Assembly: GCA_050012355.1 (NCBI GenBank)
Contig: JBEKHI010000168.1
Coordinates: forward strand, 1 to 16,687
DNA from: JBEKHI01 sp050012355
GTDB taxonomy: Bacteria; Actinomycetota; Actinomycetes; Streptosporangiales; Streptosporangiaceae
Length of the DNA stretch: 16,687 bases
Direction: 5' to 3'
Made by a program: the position numbers and the translations under genes. Below, one piece after another: positions 1 through 8,114 of this stretch. The number at the start of each line of letters is the position of its first letter. Position 1 is the stretch's first letter. The notes below the pieces were generated by a model that saw only the letters and a list, made by a program, of their open reading frames with translations, was not told the DNA's origin and did no database searches.

Positions 1-1745
1 CGGTCGCGGCCGAAGTTTTTGGCGCTGATCTTGGGGCCTGGGGGGTACTGGCGGCGCTTGTATTCGGCGATGTCGACGAGCCTGATTATCCGCTCGACCA
101 GGCCTGGGTCGTGGCCGGCGGCGATCAGCTGCGCGGCGCCCATGTCGTTGTCTACGTAGTCCCGCAGCAGCGCGTCGAGCACGTCGTATTCCGGGAGTGA
201 GTCGGTGTCGAGCTGGCCGGGGGATAGTTCGGCCGACGGCGGCTTGTCGATCGAGTCCTGCGGAATGGGGGGAGTTCCTCCGACCGAGTTGCGCCAGCGG
301 GCGAGGTCCCAGACCAGCGTCTTCGGCACATCCTTGATGGGCGCGAAACCGCCCGCCGAGTCCCCGTAGAGCGTCGAGTAACCGGTCGCCAGCTCACTCT
401 TGTTGCCGGTGGTGAGCACGAGGTGGCCGCCGGAGTTGGACAGCCCCATCAGGATCACGCCGCGCACCCGGGACTGGAGGTTCTCCAGCGGCAGCCCGGA
501 ATCCTTGAATCCGGCCGGCGCGAGCGCGGTGGTGTAGGAGTCGACGATGTTCGCGATCGGCACCGTGACCGCGTTGATGCCCTGCCGCCGCACGAGGTCC
601 TCGGCGTCAGTGACGGACCCGGCGGAGGAGACGCTGCTCGGCATGAGCACGGCGTGCACGTTCTGCGGACCGATCGCGTCCGCGGCGATGGTGGCGGTCA
701 GCGCCGAGTCGATCCCGCCGGACAACCCGAGGATCACCGACCGGAAACCGTTCTTGCGGACGTAGTCACGGGTACCGGTGATCAGCGCGGCGTACACCTC
801 GGCCAGATCATCAAGCCTTGACCAAAACGGCGATTCCAGCTCCACCCGGTTCCCCGGAACCGGCACGGCGGGCAGATCCGCCCGGCGGACGGTGATCCGC
901 GACCCGTCACCGGCGTCGACGGCGGTGCCGTCCGGAACCCCGAGTGCGGCGGCGGGCAGCGTCAGGTCGGTGACGACCAGCGCCTCATCGAACTGCGGTC
1001 CGCGGGCCAGCGGGGTACCGTCGGCGGCCACCAGGATCGAGTCCCCGTCGAAGACCAGCTCGTCCTGGCCGCCGACCAGGTTGGCGTAGGCGAGCGCCGC
1101 GCCCGCCTCGCGCGCCCGGCGCTGGCACAGCTCAAGCCGGGTGTCGTCCTTGCCGCGCTCGTAGGGGGAGGCGTTCGGCACCGCGAGCAGGCCGGCCTTC
1201 GCGGCCGCGCACACCGCGACCGGTCCGCCGTCCTGCCACAGGTCCTCGCAGATCGCGATCGCGATGTCCACCGGCCCGCCCTCGGCCTGCAGCCGGAACA
1301 CCGGCAGCGTGTCCCCCGGCACGAAGTAGCGGTACTCGTCGAACACGCCGTAGTTCGGCAGGTGATGCTTGGCGCTGGTGAGCACCACCCGGCCGTCGTA
1401 GAGCAGCGCGGCCGCGTCCAGCGGCGCGCCGGCCGGCTGACCGGTGCGTGGCGCCAGGTCGGTCCGCCGGTCCAGGTAACCCGCGACCACGGCGATCCCG
1501 CCGAGGCCCTCGGTGCCGAGGCGCTCGGCGACCTGGTGAATCCTCGCGATGGACGCCTCGACGAACGAGGCGCGCAGCGCCAGGTCCTCGACCGGGTACC
1601 CGGTGAGCATCATTTCCGGAAATATCACGACTTGGGCACCATGGTCCGCCGCGTGGCGGGTCCACTCGATGATCAAGTCGGCATTGCCGTCCAGGTCACC
1701 CACGGTGGCGTTCACCTGGGCAAGCGCGATCCGCAGTTCAGGCAC
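1..1745 (-). CDS. nadE: Glutamine-dependent NAD(+) synthetase (3' end cut by window edge)
   Basis: Catalyses the ATP-dependent amidation of deamido-NAD to NAD in the cytoplasm, using ammonia released from glutamine. The N-terminal nitrilase-fold glutaminase domain (about residues 1-270) shows the whole triad: Glu44 in FPEMMLTGYP, Lys126 in AKHHLPNYGVFDE and nucleophile Cys166 in IAICEDLW. The C-terminal synthetase domain carries the PP-loop ATP motif LSGGIDSAL (Ser342). The frame runs open to the left edge and ends in YKRRQYPPGPKISAKNFGRDR, the typical extreme C-terminus of the family, so only a few residues are missing. The start is GTG at 1745-1743 (VPELRIALAQVN), which places the conserved ALAQxNxxVGD block at residue 7 as in homologues; no strong Shine-Dalgarno is visible. 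The gene is divergent from the secreted CHAP-protein gene, with 116 bp between the starts. Family assignment is very secure. Confidence 0.96.
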   Translation of the reverse strand, partial: MPELRIALAQVNATVGDLDGNADLIIEWTRHAADHGAQVVIFPEMMLTGYPVEDLALRASFVEASIARIHQVAERLGTEGLGGIAVVAGYLDRRTDLAPRTGQPAGAPLDAAALLYDGRVVLTSAKHHLPNYGVFDEYRYFVPGDTLPVFRLQAEGGPVDIAIAICEDLWQDGGPVAVCAAAKAGLLAVPNASPYERGKDDTRLELCQRRAREAGAALAYANLVGGQDELVFDGDSILVAADGTPLARGPQFDEALVVTDLTLPAAALGVPDGTAVDAGDGSRITVRRADLPAVPVPGNRVELESPFWSRLDDLAEVYAALITGTRDYVRKNGFRSVILGLSGGIDSALTATIAADAIGPQNVHAVLMPSSVSSAGSVTDAEDLVRRQGINAVTVPIANIVDSYTTALAPAGFKDSGLPLENLQSRVRGVILMGLSNSGGHLVLTTGNKSELATGYSTLYGDSAGGFAPIKDVPKTLVWDLARWRNSVGGTPPIPQDSIDKPPSAELSPGQLDTDSLPEYDVLDALLRDYVDNDMGAAQLIAAGHDPGLVERIIRLVDIAEYKRRQYPPGPKISAKNFGRD

Positions 1746-1781
1746 GGACCCAGCTTAGTGGCCCGGCCGGCAAACCAGCTC

Positions 1782-1810
1782 TTGACGCGGGCAAGCCCCT
1801 ACGTTAAGGA
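1782..1810 (+). promoter_or_regulatory. Candidate sigma-70-type promoter for the CHAP/GH84 operon
   Basis: TTGACG (1782-1787) matches the actinobacterial -35 consensus. It is followed after exactly 17 bp by TAAGGA (1805-1810), a fair -10. Transcription would begin near 1817, giving a leader of about 45 nt before the ATG at 1862. The -35 is good and the -10 is imperfect. The element lies in the divergent gap between nadE and the secreted CHAP gene. Confidence 0.45.
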
Positions 1811-1826
1811 TTTTCGTAGCAAATCC
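1808..1826. promoter_or_regulatory. Inverted repeat over the predicted -10/start site
   Basis: GGATTT (1808-1813) and AAATCC (1821-1826) are exact reverse complements separated by 7 nt. The dyad overlaps the candidate -10 and transcription start of the operon for the two secreted enzymes. That position suits a repressor operator; it could equally form a small 5'-UTR hairpin. No regulator can be assigned from sequence alone. Confidence 0.35.
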
Positions 1827-1861
1827 GAAATGTGCAAGTTAGTTGCGGGCGGGACGTGGTG

Positions 1862-4603
1862 ATGCGAGCTTCACTCAGATACGCGGTAGTGGCCGTCATG
1901 CTGGCCGGCGGTTCGTTCATGTCGGCGGGAACCGCGCTGGCGGCGTCGACGGCGTCGGCTAGCCAGGCCGCGTCCGCGCAGCCGGCCGAGTCGGCCCCGG
2001 GATCCGCGCAGGCCGCGCTGATCCAGTCCTTCGAGTCCGGGGATCATGTGCCGGGGTCCGCCGTTGGCGGGATCAGGACCGGATCGCTGCACGTCGGCTC
2101 GGCCGACGGGACCGAATGGGCTATCGCCACCTTCGTCCCGGCCAAGTCAGCCGGCCAGGCAGCGGCCGCGCGGTTCCAGGACGGCGGCGCCACCGGCGTG
2201 TTCAGCGAACACGACGGCTCGTGGCGGCTGGTGCGGACCGGACCCTATGGCTGCGCCACCGAGCTGCCCGCCGCACTCCGGCAGAGCTGGGGTGTCACCG
2301 ACCCGGCGGGCTGCTCGTCCGGATCGGGCCAGGCCGCGGCGGCCCGCAAGTCGCTGAACGACAGCGGCAGCCTCGCCGACACGATCGTGAACACCGCGCT
2401 CAGCCAGGTCGGGGTCAGCACCACTCCGACGGTGACCAGTTTCGCCGGGGTGGACTGCGACCCGTACAGCACGCTGGTCGCCGGGTTCTCCGCTAACGAA
2501 GACGGCTGCGGTTCCAACACGGGCTTCGGGGTGCGGGACGACGACGAGACCTGGTGCTCGGACTTCAACAAGTGGGTCTGGGAGCAAGCCGGGGTCACGG
2601 CCGACGGAAACACGCTGAACGCGGGTTCGGTCTCCTTCTACGCCTGGGCACTCGACCAGGGCCAGACGCCCGCCATCGACTCGACGGACATCGAGCCCGG
2701 CGACTCGCTGGTCTTCTTCGGCCCTGGGGCGATCAGCCCTGACGGGTACGCCGACCACGTCGGCGTCGTCACGTCGGTTAATTCCGACGGGACGATCGAC
2801 ATGGCCAACGGTGACTTCCTCGGGTCAACCGGCATCACCGTCGAGTACGACACCGACATCTCGCTGCCGTCCTGGTCGGCGGCCGTCTGGGGCGCCGGAG
2901 AACAGTGGGTGGTGGTCACCCCGCCGACGACCGCCCAGGAGCCGGTGCCCGCCGTGTCGATGTCCGGGCCGCGGGTCGCGGTCACCGGCACCACCGGCTC
3001 GTTCCACGCCGCCGCGACCGAGGCCGGGGGCTCGATCTCCGAGTACTACTGGAACTTCGGCGACGGCCGGACCACCAACACCACCGGCGCCGACGTGAAT
3101 CACGTGTTCTTTGAGGACGGCGAGTACACGGTCACGGTGACGGTCACCTCCAGCTTCGGCACGATCACCACCAAGACCTGGAACGTCGACGTCCTGGGCG
3201 CGTCGGGCGCGGTGGCGGCGGTGCAGTCGGATGCCGTCTGGTTCGCGACCACGCCAATCGACGAGTACCTGTTCACCGGCTATGACGGCGAGCTGACCGC
3301 GCAGACCTGGGACGGTGCGAGCTGGCTCGACCTCGCGACCGGCGGCCAGCTGTCTGCCACCGGCCAGATCGCCGCGCTCAGCTACCCCGATCCGGCGGCG
3401 GACTACGCGACCACCCCGCACGCCTACTACCGCGCCGCCGACGGCTCGCTCGCGCAGACCTACCTGAACGGCACCAGCTGGGTCACCCAGGATCTCCCCG
3501 GTAACCCGGCCGCGGGCAGCGCGATCGTGGCGATGATAACAGCAAGAAGCGTGCCCGCTGTGTTCTACACCGACGCCGCCGGCCACTTGGCCGAAACAAT
3601 CGACAGCTCGACCGGCTGGACCACCAGGCAACTACCAGTCTGGAGCGAGGGATCGCTCGCCCTCGCGGCCACGACCCGCGGCTCGGTGATCTTCTCGACG
3701 GGCCCGGCCGGGCTGCTCACCGTAACCACCAGCGCGGGTAGCCGGATACTCCCCGCCCAAGTCGCGCCGGACGCCCAACTCGCCGCCGTCACCCTCCCCG
3801 ATGGCCGCGCAGCGGTATTTATCCCAGAACGGCGCGGCTCCATCACCGAGGTCACCCAGACACCCACCGGGTGGAAAGAGCACACTATCCCCGGCACGTC
3901 GGCTGGCAGCCTCGCGGCCACGACCTACCTGGAGTCGGACGGCTCCCTGGGCACCGAGGTCTTCTACCCAGGCGGGGTGACCTACGACGCCGGTTCCGGG
4001 TGGCAGACCGCGACGCTCCCCAGCGCCGGGACCCTGGTGGGTGCCGAGGCGTACCAGGTCGCCGGTCAACCGTCGCAGGTCTTCACCGCTGGCACCGAGT
4101 ACTCGGCCAGCGCGCCGGCCGGACCGTGGACGGCCACGACCCTGCCGGACTCGCCCGCGACGTTCGCGGACCAGGTGGTGCTGTACGCGGCGACCGCCGC
4201 TGACGCCACGGCCGCCAGCAGCGCGGCCACCGCGGCGGGACTGCCGGCCAGCCAGGTGACCACCTCGTACGCCACCGCCTGGGACGACGTGCTCAGCGGC
4301 AACTACCTGGTGATCGCGGTCGGGCTGCCGGCGACCGACGGGCTGTACTTCAACGCCTGCGGCTGGACTAACCCGTCGGGCGACATCCCCAATTCCACGC
4401 CGTTCTACACCGTCGGTGGCCCGCTGGACGGGTTGCCGGGCGCGGGTGCGTACGAGGAGGCCGCGGGCGCTACCGCCGCCGTGACCACGCAGCTCGCGAC
4501 GGACCTCGCGTACTACGCGGTGCACGGGTCGCTGCCTGCTGGCGTGTCATCGCTGCCGGCGGAGGCCAATCCGGAAGACGTCTGCTCCGGATCATCGTCC
4601 TAA
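1862..4603 (+). CDS. Secreted CHAP-domain peptidoglycan hydrolase with PKD domain, propeller-like region and shared C-terminal module
   Basis: Predicted secreted cell-wall amidase/endopeptidase of 913 aa. ATG at 1862 is preferred over the upstream in-frame GTG at 1832 because it begins directly with a signal peptide (MRASLRYAVVAVMLAGGS... then ALA-AS, cleavage near residue 28) and GGGCGGGACG lies just upstream. A linker region with two Cys follows (about 50-160). The CHAP-like catalytic domain spans about 175-345: Cys232 in ETWCSDFNKWVW, His299 in YADHVGVVTS, and an Asn in DMANGDF as likely third residue. A PKD domain spans about 365-445 (YYWNFGDG, then HVFFEDGEYTVTVTV). Residues 446-765 contain repeated strands of the type 'W...W..L' and 'vFYtdaaGhLaeT', suggesting a beta-propeller or lectin-like fold. 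Residues 772-908 form a module repeated in the next gene. The substrate is inferred from the CHAP family and the murQ context. The stop is 22 bp from the GH84 start, so the two genes probably form an operon. Confidence 0.82.
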   Translation: MRASLRYAVVAVMLAGGSFMSAGTALAASTASASQAASAQPAESAPGSAQAALIQSFESGDHVPGSAVGGIRTGSLHVGSADGTEWAIATFVPAKSAGQAAAARFQDGGATGVFSEHDGSWRLVRTGPYGCATELPAALRQSWGVTDPAGCSSGSGQAAAARKSLNDSGSLADTIVNTALSQVGVSTTPTVTSFAGVDCDPYSTLVAGFSANEDGCGSNTGFGVRDDDETWCSDFNKWVWEQAGVTADGNTLNAGSVSFYAWALDQGQTPAIDSTDIEPGDSLVFFGPGAISPDGYADHVGVVTSVNSDGTIDMANGDFLGSTGITVEYDTDISLPSWSAAVWGAGEQWVVVTPPTTAQEPVPAVSMSGPRVAVTGTTGSFHAAATEAGGSISEYYWNFGDGRTTNTTGADVNHVFFEDGEYTVTVTVTSSFGTITTKTWNVDVLGASGAVAAVQSDAVWFATTPIDEYLFTGYDGELTAQTWDGASWLDLATGGQLSATGQIAALSYPDPAADYATTPHAYYRAADGSLAQTYLNGTSWVTQDLPGNPAAGSAIVAMITARSVPAVFYTDAAGHLAETIDSSTGWTTRQLPVWSEGSLALAATTRGSVIFSTGPAGLLTVTTSAGSRILPAQVAPDAQLAAVTLPDGRAAVFIPERRGSITEVTQTPTGWKEHTIPGTSAGSLAATTYLESDGSLGTEVFYPGGVTYDAGSGWQTATLPSAGTLVGAEAYQVAGQPSQVFTAGTEYSASAPAGPWTATTLPDSPATFADQVVLYAATAADATAASSAATAAGLPASQVTTSYATAWDDVLSGNYLVIAVGLPATDGLYFNACGWTNPSGDIPNSTPFYTVGGPLDGLPGAGAYEEAAGATAAVTTQLATDLAYYAVHGSLPAGVSSLPAEANPEDVCSGSSS
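4175..4585 (+). repeat. C-terminal module, copy 1 (in the CHAP protein)
   Basis: Codes for about 137 residues from VVLYAATAAD to the final Cys. A hand alignment with copy 2 gives about 85 identical residues of 136. Invariant blocks include AAGLPASQVT, ATAWD, YLVIAVG, LYFN-x-CGWT, STPFY and LAYYAVHG. Two Cys (in CGWT and near the C-terminus) are conserved and could pair in a disulphide, as expected outside the cell. I do not recognise the family. A wall- or glycan-binding or surface-retention role is inferred only from its position at the end of two different secreted hydrolases. Confidence 0.8.
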
Positions 4604-4625
4604 CAGGAAAGGCGCCGGGATCAAC

Positions 4626-6956
4626 ATGAAACGCATACGAAGACTGGCCGCGGTCCCCGTGGCACTAGCGGTGGCCGTGGCACTCTCGGTGGGCGGCGCG
4701 GCCGCCTCGGCGGCGAGCGCGAGCACCGTATCGGCCAGCACGGTATCAGCGAGTACGAGTACCGGCGTGCCCGCGGTCTGGCCGACGCCGCAGCAGGAGA
4801 CCGTGCGGCCGGGTGTCATTCAGCTGCCGGGCACCGTGACCGAGGTGCGGGGGAGCGGTACCGACCCCGACGCGCTGTCGGCGCTCGCCTCGGTGCTCCG
4901 CTCGGACGGCGTTCGGAAGATTGTCACGGTGACCGCCGGGAACCCCGTCCCGCCGGGTCCGCTCACGATCTATGTGGGGACACCGACAGATGATCCCGAC
5001 GTCGTTATGGCGCTAAAAGAACTCAGCGCACCGTCCCCGACCGGACTGCCGTCCGGCGGGTACGTGCTAGCGGCGGGTAGCGGTGATCTGGTACTGGCCG
5101 GCGCGGACGCGACCGGCACGTTCTACGCGGTGCAGACGCTGCGCCAGCTCATCACGCGCCGCGCCGTGCACGACGTGGTGATCAAGGACTGGCCATCGAT
5201 CCCGGTGCGCGGCGTCATCGAGGGGTTCTACGGGCCGTCCTGGTCCGACCCCGAGATCGCCAGCCAGCTCACGTACTACGGCCGGAACAAGCTGAATACC
5301 TTCGTCTACTCCGCGAAAGGCGACCCGTACCTGCGCGCGGACTGGCAGGACCTGTACCCGGCGAGTGAGCTGAGCTCGCTGACCACCCTGGTCAGTGACG
5401 CCAGCGCCGAGCACGTGAACTTCGTCTACGCGTTGTCACCGGGGCTGTCCATCTGCTACTCCGACCCCACCGACCTGGCGGAGCTCGAAGCCAAGGACCA
5501 GCAGCTGTGGGACGCCGGGGTGCGGCAGTTCGCGCTGTTCTTCGACGACGTGGGCAGCGGGTTCAACTGCACGGCCGATAGCACCGAGTTCGGCTCGTCG
5601 GCGGACCCGCTGGCGGCCGCGCAGGCCTACCTGCTGAACGAGTTCGTGACCGGCTTCATCGACACCCACCCGGGCGCCGACGAGCTGATCACCACGCCCA
5701 CCGACTACTCGGGCGACGCGGAATCGGCATACCGCGAGGTCTGGAAGGCCAGCCTGGACTCCGACGTGCTCGTCTACTGGACCGGGGTCGGCGTGATCCC
5801 GCAGACGATCACCGCGGCCCAGGCGGAGGAGACGGCCGCCGAGTTCGGCCACCAGATCGTCGTCTGGGACAACTATCCGGTTAACGACTACACGCCGACC
5901 CGGCTGTTCCTCGGGCCGCTCACCGGGCGGGCCGCCGACCTGGGCACCGCCGTGGCCGGGTTCACCGCTAACCCGATGCAGGAACCCGCCGCGTCGGAGA
6001 TACCCCTGTTCACCGACGCCGACTACACGTGGAACTCCACCGCCTACGACAACGCGCCGGACGCGGCGTGGACGGCGGGCATCGACGCCTACGGCGGTCC
6101 CGCCGCGGGCGCGCTGAGGCTCTTCGCCGCCGACAACCAGTCGACGCCGTATATCGGCACCCTGCCGGAAGCACCGGAGCTGGCGGCCGACATCAGCGCG
6201 TTCTGGACCGCGTATAACACCTCGTCTCCGGGGCTGGGAGCGGCGGCCGCCAAGCTCATCGCGGACTGGAACCAGATCGCCGGTGCGGCGACCGCCATCG
6301 AACGGCTGCTGCCTCACAGGGACTTCATCTCCGAGGCGGGGCAGTGGCTGGCGAAGTTCCACGACTACGGAGTGGCCGGCGCCGCCGCGGTGCGGTATGT
6401 GCTGGGCGCCAAGGACGGGACGGAGTTGTCGAAGGACTACGTGCGGGCCAGCGCCATCCCCGAGGTCGTGGGGGAGGGCGTGTTCGAGAACTTCCTGCTC
6501 ACGGCGGACCCGGCGCTATTCAGCGTCGACGTGCGGCTGTACGCGGCGGACTCGGCCGATGACCAGGCCGCGCTGGCCGCGGCTTCGGCGGCCGGACTGC
6601 CCGCCAGCCAGGTCACCGAGTCGTTCGCCACCGCCTGGGACCAGACGTCCAGCGGCGAGTACCTGGTGATCGCCGTCGGCGGACCGGCCGATGACGCGCT
6701 GTACTTCAACCAGTGCGGCTGGACCGCTCCGGACGGTCTCGCGGGCGGGTCCACACCGTTCTACTACGCGTCCAGCGCACTGAACACGCTGCCGCCGGTG
6801 GACGAATACGAGAACGCGGCCGGCGAGACAGCCGCCGATACCGCGACGCTAGCCGCCGACCTCGCGTACTACGCGGTGCACGGCGCCTACCCAGCGGGCG
6901 CCACGCCCCCGGCAGCGGCCGCCCCGGCCGCGGTCTGTGCCGGCCAGTCTGGCTAG
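4626..6956 (+). CDS. Secreted GH84-family beta-N-acetylglucosaminidase with shared C-terminal module
   Basis: Predicted exported retaining hexosaminidase of 776 aa that removes terminal GlcNAc by substrate-assisted catalysis. A signal peptide covers about residues 1-30 (MKRIRRLAAVPVALAVAVAL then small residues). A GH20b-like N-terminal domain spans about 48-185. The GH84 catalytic barrel spans about 192-480: VRGVIEGFYGPSWS at 194-207, YSAKGDPYLRADW at 228-240, and the paired catalytic acids Asp307-Asp308 in ALFFDDVG. A helical region spans about 485-625, and residues 636-771 are the module also found in the upstream CHAP protein. GH84 enzymes are known mainly for O-GlcNAc, chito-oligosaccharide or hyaluronan-type substrates. 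Action on GlcNAc-MurNAc fragments is inferred from the adjoining amidase and murQ genes. A purine-rich AGGAAAGG sits just after the upstream stop and a closer GGGA lies 8 nt before the ATG. A large hairpin follows the gene. Confidence 0.9.
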   Translation: MKRIRRLAAVPVALAVAVALSVGGAAASAASASTVSASTVSASTSTGVPAVWPTPQQETVRPGVIQLPGTVTEVRGSGTDPDALSALASVLRSDGVRKIVTVTAGNPVPPGPLTIYVGTPTDDPDVVMALKELSAPSPTGLPSGGYVLAAGSGDLVLAGADATGTFYAVQTLRQLITRRAVHDVVIKDWPSIPVRGVIEGFYGPSWSDPEIASQLTYYGRNKLNTFVYSAKGDPYLRADWQDLYPASELSSLTTLVSDASAEHVNFVYALSPGLSICYSDPTDLAELEAKDQQLWDAGVRQFALFFDDVGSGFNCTADSTEFGSSADPLAAAQAYLLNEFVTGFIDTHPGADELITTPTDYSGDAESAYREVWKASLDSDVLVYWTGVGVIPQTITAAQAEETAAEFGHQIVVWDNYPVNDYTPTRLFLGPLTGRAADLGTAVAGFTANPMQEPAASEIPLFTDADYTWNSTAYDNAPDAAWTAGIDAYGGPAAGALRLFAADNQSTPYIGTLPEAPELAADISAFWTAYNTSSPGLGAAAAKLIADWNQIAGAATAIERLLPHRDFISEAGQWLAKFHDYGVAGAAAVRYVLGAKDGTELSKDYVRASAIPEVVGEGVFENFLLTADPALFSVDVRLYAADSADDQAALAAASAAGLPASQVTESFATAWDQTSSGEYLVIAVGGPADDALYFNQCGWTAPDGLAGGSTPFYYASSALNTLPPVDEYENAAGETAADTATLAADLAYYAVHGAYPAGATPPAAAAPAAVCAGQSG
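6531..6938 (+). repeat. C-terminal module, copy 2 (in the GH84 protein)
   Basis: Second copy of the module of about 136 residues at the end of the CHAP protein, from VRLYAADSADD to the terminal Cys. It keeps both Cys residues and all invariant blocks (AAGLPASQVT, ATAWD, YLVIAVG, LYFNQCGWT, STPFY, LAYYAVHG). Divergence is concentrated in the Ala/Pro-rich last 20 residues and the N-terminal edge. About 62 % identity means an old intra-operon duplication or domain shuffling, not an assembly repeat. Confidence 0.8.
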
Positions 6957-6982
6957 CGGCGGTTCCGCGGGCCGCTGCCAGG

Positions 6983-7036
6983 CCCATGGATGTCCCACCG
7001 CTGGTGCCATCGCGCTAGCGATGGGACATCCATGGG
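6983..7036. terminator. Large hairpin between convergent genes, probable bidirectional terminator
   Basis: A perfect 15-bp inverted repeat, CCCATGGATGTCCCA (6983-6997) and TGGGACATCCATGGG (7022-7036). After one mismatch the stem continues inward for about 9 more pairs (6999-7007 with 7012-7020, including two G-U) to a 4-nt loop. It lies 26 bp after the GH84 stop and 23 bp before the stop of the convergent serine-hydrolase gene. There is no U-tract, as is common in actinomycetes. Symmetry and position support termination for both units. Confidence 0.75.
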
Positions 7037-7059
7037 GTCGCGGGAGGAGCGCCGCGGGC

Positions 7060-8082
7060 TCACAGCAGCCAGGCCGCCACGGCCGCGTGGAAGGCGCGGC
7101 GCAGCGCTTTCACCGCCGTGGCGTCCCGGCCGAAGTGCACCGCGTTGGTCAGCAGGACGACCCAGACCCCGGTCGTGGAGTCCAGCGCGAGGCTGGTGCC
7201 GGTGAAACCGGTGTGCGACACCGCCGACCGCGGCCAGGTGCCCCCGAGGATGTCGTAGCGGTCGCCTTGCCGGGTCCAGCCGAGCCCGCGGTCGCCGTCG
7301 AGCCCGGCGGTCTGCGGTCTTTCTGCCTCGCGGCGCAGCCCGGCCGGGACCGGGCCGTCGTCCTCGCCGGTCCACCACCCGGCGAACGCCGCCAGGTCCG
7401 CGGCCGTGGCGAACAGGCCAGCGTGCCCGGCCACGCCGCCCATCAGCCGCGCGTTCTCGTCGTGCACCACACCGGTCCAGGGGGTGCCGTCGTCCCGCCG
7501 CTCGGTGGCGGCGAAGTCGCCCGAGGCCGGATTGTAGCTGGCGTGCGTCATGCCCAGCAGCTCCGCGATCAAGCGGCGCACGACCAGATCCAGCGGCTCG
7601 CCCGCCACGGCCGCGACCAGCTCGCCGAGGAGCATGAACCCCAGGTCGGAGTAGACGACCCGGGTGAACGGCGGCGCTTCCAGCTCGGTCGCGTACAGGT
7701 CGTCGAGCAGTTCCTCGCGGCTCGTGCACCACTGGTAGAACTTCACCGAAGCCGGCAGGCCGGACGTGTGCGTCAGCAGGTGCCTGACGGTCACCGCCGA
7801 GTGCGTGAACCGCGGCAGGTAACGGCCCACGGCGTCGTCCAGGCCGAGCTGGCCCTGGGCGGCCAGTGCCAGGACGGCCGGGGCCGTCGCCGCGACCTTG
7901 GTGAGCGACGCGAGGTCGAAAATCGTGTCCGGCGTCATCTGTCTGACCTGGCCAGGCGTCGTATCAGCGAGGCCGACGGTCCAGGTCGCCAGCGTGGACC
8001 GCCCGCGCCCGGCCATCGCCACGACGCCGGGAACCCGCGCGGCGGCGATGATCTTCTCAAGTTCGGCAGGTACGTTATTCAT
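7060..8082 (-). CDS. Serine hydrolase, class C beta-lactamase/penicillin-binding-protein-like family
   Basis: A 340-aa member of the PF00144-type serine beta-lactamase-like family (YbbE/EstB-like), starting at ATG 8082. Catalytic elements are in order: Ser59-x-x-Lys62 (ASLTK), Tyr144-Ser-Asp146 in place of the usual Tyr-x-Asn, and His290-Thr-Gly292 in place of KTG. The block VHDENARLMGGVAGHAGLFATAADL (residues about 207-231) is the sort seen in relatives encoded beside muropeptide-salvage genes. No clear signal peptide or membrane segment is present, so it is probably cytoplasmic. In Bacillus a family member (ybbE) sits in the murQ operon. A role on peptide-substituted or muramyl substrates is therefore plausible, but the family also includes esterases and aminopeptidases. 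Divergent from murQ with a 39-bp gap. Confidence 0.85.
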   Translation of the reverse strand: MNNVPAELEKIIAAARVPGVVAMAGRGRSTLATWTVGLADTTPGQVRQMTPDTIFDLASLTKVAATAPAVLALAAQGQLGLDDAVGRYLPRFTHSAVTVRHLLTHTSGLPASVKFYQWCTSREELLDDLYATELEAPPFTRVVYSDLGFMLLGELVAAVAGEPLDLVVRRLIAELLGMTHASYNPASGDFAATERRDDGTPWTGVVHDENARLMGGVAGHAGLFATAADLAAFAGWWTGEDDGPVPAGLRREAERPQTAGLDGDRGLGWTRQGDRYDILGGTWPRSAVSHTGFTGTSLALDSTTGVWVVLLTNAVHFGRDATAVKALRRAFHAAVAAWLL

Positions 8083-8114
8083 GAACAGCTTTCATCTCGG
8101 ATATGGAATATCGT
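8082..8114. promoter_or_regulatory. Divergent operator/promoter between the serine hydrolase gene and murQ
   Basis: Two dyads occupy the 39-bp divergent gap: TGAA-N5-TTCA (8082-8094) and GATAT-GGA-ATATC (8100-8112). On the plus strand TATCGT (8109-8114) fits the TANNNT -10 consensus and ends exactly 7 nt before the murQ ATG, the geometry of actinobacterial leaderless transcripts. On the minus strand the overlapping TACGAT (8114-8109) also fits a -10. A repressor on the second dyad would cover both. The RpiR-type protein encoded at 12297-13193 is the obvious candidate, by inference. Confidence 0.5.

Noticed and set aside
5436..6362. 308-codon minus-strand open frame inside the GH84 gene
   Set aside because: Composition is Arg/Val/Gly-rich with no motif; it is a shadow of the GH84 reading frame.
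4175..6938. The duplicated C-terminal segment as an assembly artefact
   Set aside because: The copies differ at about 38 % of residues, so they are diverged paralogous modules and not a duplicated contig segment.
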